DNA of 39,015 nt, taken from a virus. The notes under the pieces are model-generated. The model saw only the letters and a program-made list of their open reading frames with translations. It did not search any database and was not told where the DNA came from. Below, one piece after another: positions 22,582-30,596 of the stretch. Made by a program: the position numbers and the translations under genes. The DNA lies in the IMG/VR virus record IMGVR_UViG_3300005293_000011, positions 988-40,002 of that record. The stretch is one strand, 5' to 3'. The first letter of the stretch is position 1. Each line of letters opens with the position of its first letter.

Positions 22582-23124
22582 CTAGCCGGTGGTTGAGTAT
22601 TGCTTCAAACGAGCCTCGTTAAGAGCCCGTCGTTGTTCTGCAGCGCTCTGCGTGTTCTGCTTCTTCTTTGGCGCGTTCTTCTGATTGAGAACTCGAACCA
22701 GAGTAAAGAGGCGATTGAGGTGCCACTCTTCGCATTCGAGCGGGATCTGCAGGCTGATCATCCAGTAGTAGATGATCTCGGCTGTGATGATCTCACGATT
22801 CACTGGCTGGTTGGGCTCCTCGCGGAACCACGTTGCCGTTTGTGTTGCGTTGATGTACTTGTTAATGTCCTCGTAGTTGGGACCACTGAGGCGCTTAAAT
22901 GTTTCATCCGGAACACCCGGGGAAAGACACATCAACTTAATGTAGTCAATGATCTGTTCGTTAGTCTTGGCTTCCTTACCCAGAAAGGGTATCTGCCATT
23001 TTGACTCCCATTTTGAAAGTGAGACCAGGGAATGCTCGAGTTCAAGCACAGTTGTCTCAGTAGTACTGAACTTCTTCGTCTCGTCATTGAACAACTCGAC
23101 GCCGGGTACTGTGATTGTAAGCAT
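22582..23124 (-). CDS. Tail assembly chaperone-like protein
   Basis: The product is 180 residues. LELEHSLVSLSKWESKWQIPFLG, then IDYIKLMCLSPGVPDETFKRLS, is a pattern known from a phage family placed directly after the major tail protein and regarded as tail assembly chaperone. The C-terminus is basic and helical (NAPKKKQNTQSAAEQRRALN). I found no obvious slippery heptamer or overlapping extension, so no programmed frameshift is claimed. The ribosome site GAAAGGAGACC is good. Confidence 0.82.
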   Translation of the reverse strand: MLTITVPGVELFNDETKKFSTTETTVLELEHSLVSLSKWESKWQIPFLGKEAKTNEQIIDYIKLMCLSPGVPDETFKRLSGPNYEDINKYINATQTATWFREEPNQPVNREIITAEIIYYWMISLQIPLECEEWHLNRLFTLVRVLNQKNAPKKKQNTQSAAEQRRALNEARLKQYSTTG

Positions 23125-23148
23125 TCCCTGGTCTCCTTTCTTTGTGTG

Positions 23149-24030
23149 TTACGAGGTGCGCTTGAACGACCAGTCGTCGTCCGAGCCGGCTGCCCACTCG
23201 TAGCCAGCGTTCGGGGTTGCCCGAATGACAAGCGACTGACCGACGGTCGGGATGACAACGGTACCGGTGACGATAGCGTTGGTGTCCGCACGGCGGTAGG
23301 TGACACCGGTGGTCGGAACGATGGTGATCGTACCGCCAGCAGCAACGAACGTCGGGGATGCCGGCGTAACAGCCGTAACCGTGCCGGCGAAGATCGCGAT
23401 TACCTCATCGGGCAGCGGAAGGCGCGCGTTGGTGCCAGCCGTACCGTAGAGGAAGTTCTCGAGCGTGGTCAGGCCAGCGGCCGAAACCTTCGTCGAGTCG
23501 ATCGTGAGCAGGGCGGTCGGCTTGAGGCCGGTCACCGAAACGGGCGTGGTGGTGAACTCCCACGAGAACGTCATCGCCTCAGGCGAGTCGTTGATCGTAG
23601 CGTAAGCCTTCTCAGACGGGGCTGCGAGAGCGCCGTACACGAGGTGGAGCTTGTAACCGTTGTCCGTACCGTTGGTGTCGTTGCCGAGACGGGTGCGGAA
23701 CACAAAGCCGAAGCCCTTGCGTGACTGCTGTCCGACGGCGACGCCTGTCTGCGGGTAAGCCGTACCGTCGCACTGGGCGAAGGCGGGCGGGTACGTGAAT
23801 GCCTCGATGGTTCCACCGAAGTCTTCGGCAGAGATGAGGTTCAGGTACTTGATGTTGTCTGCGTACTGGGCAGTTGCCTCAGCACCGGTGGGAGTCTCGG
23901 TAACAGCCGTGAGGCCGTTCCAGGCGTAGCCCGTGTCGTAGACGCCAGCGGTCGGGATGTACAGGACACCCCGGTCGACGCCGGTTTCGAACAGACGTGC
24001 GCCCACGTCATCCCAAGTAAGAATAGCCAT
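23149..24030 (-). CDS. Major tail tube protein with Ig-like C-terminal domain
   Basis: The product is 293 residues. The tube core spans ~1-215 (FETGVDRGVLYIPTAGVYD to NARLPLPDEVIAIF). It is followed by an Ig-like domain (PTFVAAGGTITIVPTTGVTY...AGYEWAAGSDDDWSFKRTS) that resembles the C-terminal domain of the capsid protein. Choice as the main tube protein rests on position beside the connectors, on strongly biased codons and on absence of the AATAT motif. The ribosome site CTGAAAGGA precedes the ATG. Confidence 0.88.
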   Translation of the reverse strand: MAILTWDDVGARLFETGVDRGVLYIPTAGVYDTGYAWNGLTAVTETPTGAEATAQYADNIKYLNLISAEDFGGTIEAFTYPPAFAQCDGTAYPQTGVAVGQQSRKGFGFVFRTRLGNDTNGTDNGYKLHLVYGALAAPSEKAYATINDSPEAMTFSWEFTTTPVSVTGLKPTALLTIDSTKVSAAGLTTLENFLYGTAGTNARLPLPDEVIAIFAGTVTAVTPASPTFVAAGGTITIVPTTGVTYRRADTNAIVTGTVVIPTVGQSLVIRATPNAGYEWAAGSDDDWSFKRTS

Positions 24031-24042
24031 TATTTATTCCTT

Positions 24043-24351
24043 TCAGAAATAAAGATCGAAGATTGTGTGGTTTAACTCATCAGCCGTGAACTTACGCGAC
24101 ATGGCGCACTTAGGGAAGGCTGCGAGCTTGTCAACTAGTTGGCTGTCCGGGTCCTCATCAATTACTGTAACCTGGTACCGTTTTTCGATGGCATACGGAA
24201 AGTTATTACTGTGAATAACGTAGTTGTCATCGTGGCTATAAATAATAGTCGGATAGGTCAGCTCAACTGATGCAGGAGGCTGAAACCATGCCTTCTTTCC
24301 TGCTGGAAGAAGTCCTTCAAGGAGAGTCTGTAGCTGTAGGCGTGTTCCCAT
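24043..24351 (-). CDS. Head-tail connector / tail terminator protein
   Basis: The product is 102 residues and starts MGTRLQLQTLLEGLLPAGKK. The start at 24351 is set by GGGGAGGTG at ideal spacing; a TTG five codons upstream is rejected. The segment ELTYPTIIYSHDDN with YQVTVIDEDPDSQLVDKL resembles tail terminator and connector folds in siphophages. It lies between the capsid-proximal connector and the major tail protein, as expected. It overlaps the upstream gene by 35 bases. Confidence 0.8.
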   Translation of the reverse strand: MGTRLQLQTLLEGLLPAGKKAWFQPPASVELTYPTIIYSHDDNYVIHSNNFPYAIEKRYQVTVIDEDPDSQLVDKLAAFPKCAMSRKFTADELNHTIFDLYF

Positions 24352-24661
24352 TGTACACCTCCCCAAGCCTCAAAACGATGCGAGGGGGTGTGGAAGCATC
24401 GATGGTACTAACTTTCCATCGAATGCCCATCCATACAACGTATTTGATGAGCATAAAGTTCCCATAGGCGTAAGGGTCGGCCACAATGCTGATCTGACCC
24501 TGAATTCCCAAGTTGGGGTTCAGTGTGTCGGCCTCGACCAGCTTACCTGTGTTACCAAGAACGTCACCGAAGTACATACGTTCGACGATGACGTTCTTGG
24601 CAACTCCAGGTGCAGACTCTACGGTGTGGGAATATCCAACGGGTCCGTAGAATCTAGTCAC
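24317..24661 (-). CDS. Head-tail connector protein
   Basis: The product is 114 residues, starting at GTG seven bases after the capsid stop region. It contains KNVIVERMYFGDVLGNTGKL, VADPYAYGNFMLIKYVVWMG and IRWKVSTIDASTPPRIVLRLG. The pattern fits a family of small connector proteins that sit between portal ring and tail. It has no strong Shine-Dalgarno, so translation is probably coupled to the capsid gene. Confidence 0.8.
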   Translation of the reverse strand: MTRFYGPVGYSHTVESAPGVAKNVIVERMYFGDVLGNTGKLVEADTLNPNLGIQGQISIVADPYAYGNFMLIKYVVWMGIRWKVSTIDASTPPRIVLRLGEVYNGNTPTATDSP

Positions 24662-24666
24662 TTACT

Positions 24667-26661
24667 TCACGCCGTGTAAGTGAAGTTCCACTGAGTGGTG
24701 GAACCGGCGGGGAAGTAGTACGTGTCCTTCGCCTCAGCCTCGACCAGGGCGTCAGCCGTGATCACGACGGGTCCAGCGGGCTTAACCGTACCGTTCACGA
24801 GGTAGTCGACACCAGTGGTGGCGGGGATCGTGATGGTGTTGGTCGTGCCGTTGAACGACGGGGCTGCGGGGGTAGCCGCGGTGCCCTGCTGACGCTTGAT
24901 GACGAGCGCCGACTTCGGAACCGTCAGGGCACCCGATGCACGGGTCTCCATCAGGTACTTCTCCTGGTTGAAGTCGATGTCGAAGTCCTGGAAGAACGTG
25001 AGTTCTCCACCCTTGTTGGTACCGACCGTGTAGTCGACCAGGTTGACGATGATACCGAGCAGCTGAACCTCGTCAGCGAGAACCTCGACCGGGATGATCT
25101 CCTTGACGCGGAGAGCCGACGCGAGCGCAGCTTCCGTTTCGTAGAGACGACGGCCGATGTTGTCCTCGAGGAGGAGCATGTCAGTGATCTCAGCGTCCGT
25201 GGTGTAGAGCGACGGGGTGCCCGAACCACGGTAGAACCGACGAGACTTGGCGATCTCCTTGATGCGCGACTTGACGTCGATGTTCGCAGGAAGAACGACG
25301 TTGTGCGCGTACAGCTGGTCATCGTGAAGGATGGAACGGATACCGTTACCATCGTTGGAGCCAGCAGGGTCCTTGATCTTGTCCGGCGAAGCAGCCGAGC
25401 GGCCGTCACCGATGAGGATCGCGCGGGCGATTTCCTCGTCGATCATGTAGCGGATTTCCCACTTCAGCCATGCGACGACATCGAAGTCGGTGATGTCGAT
25501 GATGTCATCACGGTCGAGCTTCTGCTTCTTGTAGATGGTCGTCGGACCGGTCGTACGCTTCAGCAGCGCGATGACCTCGTCGACCTTTTCGTTGCCCTTG
25601 ACGTAACCCCGGGCACGAGCCTCGGGCGCAGTCAGGTCAGCCTGGACGGACTTGATCTTGCTGAACGGGCGACGGTTGACGCCACCGAGGACCTTGTCGA
25701 CCCACTCGACGCGACGCGAGATGACAGTCGGGCTGTTCTCGATCGTCTTGGCGTCGGGGAACAGGAGGTCGATCGAGTTGATCCCGTAGGTACCGGCGTG
25801 AGCCAGGTTCTCCAGGTAGTCCTTGGCGGAGCTTGAACGCTTGAGGGCGTTGAAGGTTGCCGCCTGGTCTTCGGTGCTCAGGGAGTGACGGAGTTCGCCG
25901 CCGTTGCTCTGTCCGCCGTTTTCAAAGATGTTGTGCATTTCGGTGAAACCTTTCTCGATTTCTCGGTTGATGTGTTCGAGGATCTCTTCGCCATCAAGCA
26001 GGACGTCCTGCTCAACGGAAGAATCCTCGGAGTTCTTCTGCGCGTCTTCCAGCGCTTTCTTGACGGCTTCCTCAGCGATGAAGTTAGTTGCTCCGCGCTG
26101 CTCGTCGGTCATACTGTCAAGAATGTCCTTGACGGTCTTGTCCGACGAGTCGGTGTCTTCGTTTGCCACTTCGGCTCCTTCAGGTTCGTCGGCCGCCGCA
26201 TCGGCGTGCTCGAGGGAAAGCCCGGTGGTGATAACTCCTTCTCCGTCAACGACGTCAAGGTCATCCCCGTGCTGAATGTAAACGTTCTCGATGCGAGCCC
26301 CGGGGTTTGCTCCCGCAAGAACGAGACTGACCTCCCGGATGTTCCCATGGAAAACCTGGTTGTTTCGCTTCGTCAGGTTGTTAGCAAAGATCGACATAGA
26401 GTCGATGTCGCCGTGAGCCACCATCTTCTTAGCGTGTATCCCGTCCTCGGTGTCATTGAAGAATGCGTGGGCGTAAACGCCACCCTTGCGATTCTCCAGC
26501 ATGACGTGTCCAAGAACGTTCGACACACCGTTGTGCTGGTGCTGCCAAACGAGCGGAACCTTCAGTTTGTCGTTGTGCTTGAATGCGTCTTCCATGATGG
26601 TGAGGCCATCAGCGCACTTAAGCCCCGACTTGGTAGCCCAACCGCTAAAGTCTGCTTCCAT
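24667..26661 (-). CDS. Prohead protease fused to major capsid protein
   Basis: The product is 664 residues. Residues ~1-130 are an HK97-type prohead protease: candidate catalytic His in WQHQHNG (41/43) and Ser90 in DSMSIF, plus IREVSLVLAGANPGARI. A charged helical linker (~135-260, VKDILDSMTDEQRGA, MHNIFENGG) resembles a scaffolding delta domain. The HK97-fold capsid follows (~260-585, WVDKVLGGVNRRPFSKI, DITDFDVVAWLKWEIRYM, ARAILIGDGR). An Ig-like domain ends it (~595-664). The ribosome site GAAAGGAG is strong. The protease should cut itself from the capsid during maturation. Confidence 0.93.
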   Translation of the reverse strand: MEADFSGWATKSGLKCADGLTIMEDAFKHNDKLKVPLVWQHQHNGVSNVLGHVMLENRKGGVYAHAFFNDTEDGIHAKKMVAHGDIDSMSIFANNLTKRNNQVFHGNIREVSLVLAGANPGARIENVYIQHGDDLDVVDGEGVITTGLSLEHADAAADEPEGAEVANEDTDSSDKTVKDILDSMTDEQRGATNFIAEEAVKKALEDAQKNSEDSSVEQDVLLDGEEILEHINREIEKGFTEMHNIFENGGQSNGGELRHSLSTEDQAATFNALKRSSSAKDYLENLAHAGTYGINSIDLLFPDAKTIENSPTVISRRVEWVDKVLGGVNRRPFSKIKSVQADLTAPEARARGYVKGNEKVDEVIALLKRTTGPTTIYKKQKLDRDDIIDITDFDVVAWLKWEIRYMIDEEIARAILIGDGRSAASPDKIKDPAGSNDGNGIRSILHDDQLYAHNVVLPANIDVKSRIKEIAKSRRFYRGSGTPSLYTTDAEITDMLLLEDNIGRRLYETEAALASALRVKEIIPVEVLADEVQLLGIIVNLVDYTVGTNKGGELTFFQDFDIDFNQEKYLMETRASGALTVPKSALVIKRQQGTAATPAAPSFNGTTNTITIPATTGVDYLVNGTVKPAGPVVITADALVEAEAKDTYYFPAGSTTQWNFTYTA

Positions 26662-26679
26662 TTTGAAGGTTCTCCTTTC

Positions 26680-27417
26680 TTAAGAATTCTTAATGTTCTG
26701 GTACTCACGGTCGGTGACCGCTTTGTACTTCTGGACAGATGCTTCTCGATCAGCCGTGTACTTCTTGGCTGCTTCTTCCCGAGAGGCTTTGTACGAGTCT
26801 CGAGCAGAAGTAAGACCCGAGCGCAAAGCCTCAGCGGTCTTCTTCCGTTCTTCGCTATACTCTTTTCGACCCGCAGTAGCCTTCTCTTGGGCGTCGGACT
26901 TGATCTTCTGAATGTTAGTATTCAAAGTCTCCGTGTACTCTTGCCGGATCTTTGAGTTCTGACGTTCAAGAAAAGCACGTCGTTCAGGCGTTGCAGTCTC
27001 AGGGATCTTACTGAGTCGGGATTCGAGACGAGCTTTCAGCCCCTCACGTTCCTTCTCTATCTGAGCATCTACATCAGCCTTAATGTCGCCAAGCAAACCC
27101 TTGATCTTAGCCACGAGTTGGTCACGGGCGGCGTTAGCAGTCGTTCGAAGGGTTTCCAACCGGGCCTTTTGGTCCGCTTGAGCCTTTTCGGAACTACTAC
27201 GTCGGTCCGCTTGAGCCTTTTCCGATTCGGCCTGTTTCTCTTTCGAGATGTTAGACCGAGTAACCGTCCATGCTTCTTTCTTATGCGCACTGTCGAGTTC
27301 AGCAGCCGAATTACGGCCCTTCAGTTCTTTGGTGCGCTCATAGTACTCCTTAGCTTTCGCCGGATCGTAGTACTTAGAAGCGTAATGGGCGATGTAGTCT
27401 TCGACCGGGTCACCCAC
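26680..27417 (-). CDS. Coiled-coil head-module protein
   Basis: The product is 245 residues and starts at GTG 27417, where GGAGG lies at good spacing. It overlaps the portal gene by eight bases. The N-terminus, VEDYIAHYASKYYDPAKAKE then YYERTKELKGR, is a motif of phage proteins found beside portal and capsid genes. The rest is a long, highly charged coiled coil (KAQADRRSSSEKAQADQKAR, then a region of many Lys/Glu/Arg). A scaffold or internal head protein is plausible. Upstream starts in the same frame are rejected for lack of a ribosome site. Confidence 0.82.
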   Translation of the reverse strand: MGDPVEDYIAHYASKYYDPAKAKEYYERTKELKGRNSAAELDSAHKKEAWTVTRSNISKEKQAESEKAQADRRSSSEKAQADQKARLETLRTTANAARDQLVAKIKGLLGDIKADVDAQIEKEREGLKARLESRLSKIPETATPERRAFLERQNSKIRQEYTETLNTNIQKIKSDAQEKATAGRKEYSEERKKTAEALRSGLTSARDSYKASREEAAKKYTADREASVQKYKAVTDREYQNIKNS

Positions 27418-28756
27418 CGGAACCTCCGGAGAGGTCGTCAATCGTTTTCTCAAGGTCGTCAAAGACACCGTTTACAATCTTGTCTTGTTCGGCCATGAAA
27501 GCGGGATCGTCGCCGGCGGGTGCAGGCGCAGGAGCTTCAGCGTCTGGTGAAAGCTGCTTGGACTCCGGCATGTTCGGGTTGCTGAGGACGTCAGCCTGAC
27601 CATCGTTGATCGGCTTGTAGCCAATGATCGAGCGGAACTCGTTCGGCGTGAGAATCTTGTTGCGGAGCAACTTGTCCCCCAGGTCGGCAAGGTCAGATAG
27701 CGGCACAAGACGGAACGGGTCCATCGAGTACATGATGCTTTGACCCTGCGTACGAGCAGTCTTCGATAGGAACGTACGTTCCATAGCCTCAGTGATCGCA
27801 GCGATGATAGGTTCGATGGCGCGGTTGCGGTAGTTGAGCATGACGACCTCATCGGCCGTACCGTCAAACACCGAAGGAGCCAAACCTAGCTGTGAGAACA
27901 GCTGCTCCGTCAACTTCTCCACCTGAGTCAGGAGGTTGTTCTCCGCGGGACGGTTAAGCTGCGTGATCTTCTCGGTTGCGTCGCTGTAGGCAATGCCGTA
28001 GCGAGAACCGGTAAGCTGCATCTCAATGTCCTTGCGGCGATTCTCCGCCTGCTCTCGACGCTGATCGTCACGAATCGTGTACGGCAACTGGATGATAATG
28101 TCCAGCTTGCCCGAACTCGTTTGCTCATCGATGGAGTCCAAATATGAAAGCTTTCGCATCAAGCGCTGAAGCGTACCGTTAGGTTCGTTCATCACCTGGT
28201 AGAAAGGATTCTCGACGATCGCAACGACCTTCTTCGAGAGTGTCATCTCTTGATAGCGGGCCGTACGCTCGTTCCAAATCTTCACACGCACGTGGTACGG
28301 ATACCACGCCACGATTTCACCAACGCGAAGCGTGATGATGTCGTAAGCTTCGGTCACATTAGGATCTGCCGTCGTATCCACCGGAACAATAGCGACGATA
28401 CCCTTATCAAAGAGCGAAAGTGCGATGTCCTGGCGGAATTGTCGGGCAGCCTGGTCGATGTTAGCTTCAACTTTGAGACAACTCTGCAGAGCACTGTCTA
28501 CGTCCTCGAGATACCGTCCCTGATCGTCATTCCTGACGTGCTCAATCGGAATTGCAGCCACGTCAATCGAAAGTCGAGTGTAGATAGACGAAACAAGCGA
28601 GCGATCCTGGCTCATTCGCCGGGTGCCGCGGTCTGGCCGCATACCATATGACGTGTATCCACCAGGCTGGTAGGTCTCTTGAACTGTGTTCTCAACCGCC
28701 TCAGAGCGTATGAACGCGTTTACTGAATTCTTAACACGATCAATGATGGATGCCAT
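27410..28756 (-). CDS. Portal protein
   Basis: The product is 448 residues. RSLVSSIYTRLSIDVAAIPIEH, LGLAPSVFDGTADEVVMLNYRN, AIEPIIAAITEAMERTFLS and KLLRNKILTPNEFRSIIGYKP together mark an HK97-type portal (PF04860 pattern). The C-terminus is Pro/Ala-rich and acidic. It forms the dodecameric ring through which DNA is packaged. It lies between terminase and capsid. The ribosome site AAAAGGGGGTG is good. Confidence 0.93.
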   Translation of the reverse strand: MASIIDRVKNSVNAFIRSEAVENTVQETYQPGGYTSYGMRPDRGTRRMSQDRSLVSSIYTRLSIDVAAIPIEHVRNDDQGRYLEDVDSALQSCLKVEANIDQAARQFRQDIALSLFDKGIVAIVPVDTTADPNVTEAYDIITLRVGEIVAWYPYHVRVKIWNERTARYQEMTLSKKVVAIVENPFYQVMNEPNGTLQRLMRKLSYLDSIDEQTSSGKLDIIIQLPYTIRDDQRREQAENRRKDIEMQLTGSRYGIAYSDATEKITQLNRPAENNLLTQVEKLTEQLFSQLGLAPSVFDGTADEVVMLNYRNRAIEPIIAAITEAMERTFLSKTARTQGQSIMYSMDPFRLVPLSDLADLGDKLLRNKILTPNEFRSIIGYKPINDGQADVLSNPNMPESKQLSPDAEAPAPAPAGDDPAFMAEQDKIVNGVFDDLEKTIDDLSGGSGG

Positions 28757-28810
28757 TACTCACCCCCTTTTCGTCTAATCCTTTGGACATATAAAGCCTC
28801 CAAGCGTTTG

Positions 28811-30556
28811 TCATTCGAAACCCTCCTTGTTAGCTTTGTATGCAATGTATGCATCCATAAGTGCGGAGACGTTATCGATCTTTTGGTCTGCACGCTTCTT
28901 ATACAGCTTACGGTTACCGTTGGTGTCCTCAAGGACAACCGAGTTTCCCATAGCAAACTGCATAAGTAGCTCATCGAATATGAGAGCGCGATCTTCGGCA
29001 AGGATCTTCAGTTCACCCAGGGGTACAGACTCAGTCTTCACACCCTGAATTACTTTCTGGATACCGTAAGCGCCGTTCTCTTGCTCCCAACGCTTGATAA
29101 ACTCGTTCGCGTTGTAGGGGTCATACCCAATAGCACGAACAGCGTAGCGATGCTGGATAATATGGCGATCAAGATCTTCATAGACCTCCATCATGTCGAG
29201 AACATTGCCGTCCAGAACATGTAGGCTGCCCTCTTCGAAGAACTCCTGGTACTTGAGCCGTGCTGAAGTATGAAGCTTCATCATGGTTCGTTCAGAAATA
29301 TAGCTTCGAGTCTTGACACCGAATCCGCCGTTAGACAGCGGGAAGAGGAAGGTAAACGCACAGAAGTCATCACCCTGCGAAAGGTCCGCACCAACGGTAC
29401 AGAGCATTCCATCAAAGTTCCGACGAGGGTGCACGATGGTTTCTTCGAATGGGAAGAAGTACGTGAAGCCCTCAAGCGGGATACCGAATCGCTTCGCCAG
29501 AATATCGTTACGAGTAGCCGGGTTCTGCTCTGCTCGCTCGACATCACGGTGGTAGGTTTCCCACTCAACCGTCTTACCAATGTTGGGCTGGGCTTTTGGC
29601 CACATAGCAGGCTTTCCGACTTCCTCAAGTTCATCCAGCTTGTAGTGCCAGATAGAAATATGAGGAGCGTAGTACTCACCCTTGAGGATCTTGGCTAGCT
29701 CGAGCTTGATCGTATCCCCAGCACCGTTACGAACCGTACCCTCTGAACTGATGGCCACAATCAAGTAGTCAGGATGCTTGGAAGCTCCCTGCTCAATTGC
29801 CCCGATGACATCCTCACGAATATCACCAGAAAGCCACTCATCCACCGTCGAGATCTTGGGTCGAAGACCCTGAAGCTTGTTGATGGACATCGGTCGGACC
29901 TCAAGGATTGACCCTGTGAGGAAGTTTTCGATGCCCTTCTTGGTGGAAGCCAGTTTGGCACGGTCCATCTTGGAACCGGTAGTATTCTGCAATGATCCCG
30001 CAGTAAGAAACTTGAACAGGGGTCCGGGCGCACGAGTGATTGCAGTCCTGAACGGTGACATGACCTCTTCGGCCTGTTTCATCGTAGGTGCGGTTGTAAT
30101 CTGGTGCGTGGTTGACGTGTCCACGTTTAGAAAATAAGCCTGGATGCATTCGGCGTACATTGACTTGGCTGCACCACGTGCAACGATCAAATACTGCTTC
30201 TGGATCAGGCGTCGTTTCGTACTCTTACGGACGAACTTAGTTCCGCGCCCATTCGGGTCGGGGATCTCGTATGTTCGTTCATCGAAGTAATACCATCCGA
30301 AGATTTGCTCAGCCCACACCTTGAATGTGTCGAGCATCTTCAGTGATTCACCGTCGGTCAGAGTGAGTTCAGTCTCGCAATAGAGAATGAACCCCTCGAC
30401 CGCGGCGTTGTCGAAGTAATAGTTGGGGTTGTCGATGAGGCCATCAATACGCTGCATTTCCAGGCCGATTTCACGGTTAACGGGAATATCGCCACGCATG
30501 ACGGATTCGCGGAACGCCGCGTAATACTTCGGGACTGCAGTGTTTGATAGCGTCAT
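28811..30556 (-). CDS. Terminase large subunit
   Basis: The product is 581 residues. The ATPase part has a variant Walker A (ARGAAKS, ~126-132), the coupling-type segment ITTAPTMKQAEEVM and a Walker B ISTVDEW (D239, E240). The nuclease domain has CTVGADLSQGDDFCAFTF (D391) and AIGYDPYNANEFIKRW. This is the Terminase_1 type. It packages DNA through the portal and cuts concatemers. No standalone small subunit is obvious; the 36277-36612 protein is a candidate partner. Confidence 0.95.
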   Translation of the reverse strand: MTLSNTAVPKYYAAFRESVMRGDIPVNREIGLEMQRIDGLIDNPNYYFDNAAVEGFILYCETELTLTDGESLKMLDTFKVWAEQIFGWYYFDERTYEIPDPNGRGTKFVRKSTKRRLIQKQYLIVARGAAKSMYAECIQAYFLNVDTSTTHQITTAPTMKQAEEVMSPFRTAITRAPGPLFKFLTAGSLQNTTGSKMDRAKLASTKKGIENFLTGSILEVRPMSINKLQGLRPKISTVDEWLSGDIREDVIGAIEQGASKHPDYLIVAISSEGTVRNGAGDTIKLELAKILKGEYYAPHISIWHYKLDELEEVGKPAMWPKAQPNIGKTVEWETYHRDVERAEQNPATRNDILAKRFGIPLEGFTYFFPFEETIVHPRRNFDGMLCTVGADLSQGDDFCAFTFLFPLSNGGFGVKTRSYISERTMMKLHTSARLKYQEFFEEGSLHVLDGNVLDMMEVYEDLDRHIIQHRYAVRAIGYDPYNANEFIKRWEQENGAYGIQKVIQGVKTESVPLGELKILAEDRALIFDELLMQFAMGNSVVLEDTNGNRKLYKKRADQKIDNVSALMDAYIAYKANKEGFE

Positions 30557-30596
30557 CGCGCCCCCTAACTATACGTCGATTGATTGAGTGTCGTGT

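Noticed and set aside
22582-23124. Programmed frameshift in the tail assembly chaperone-like gene
   Set aside because: No slippery heptamer or conserved extension in another frame was found before the next gene at 22565.
25885-26955. 356-codon plus-strand frame opposite the protease-capsid gene
   Set aside because: It mirrors strongly biased minus-strand codons, lacks a ribosome site, and its product resembles no protein. The opposing gene is certain.
28757-28810. A mini frame (MSKGLDEKGVSNGIHH) between terminase and portal
   Set aside because: It is 16 codons with GGAGG too far from the ATG, and it contains the portal ribosome site. I cannot support it as a gene.
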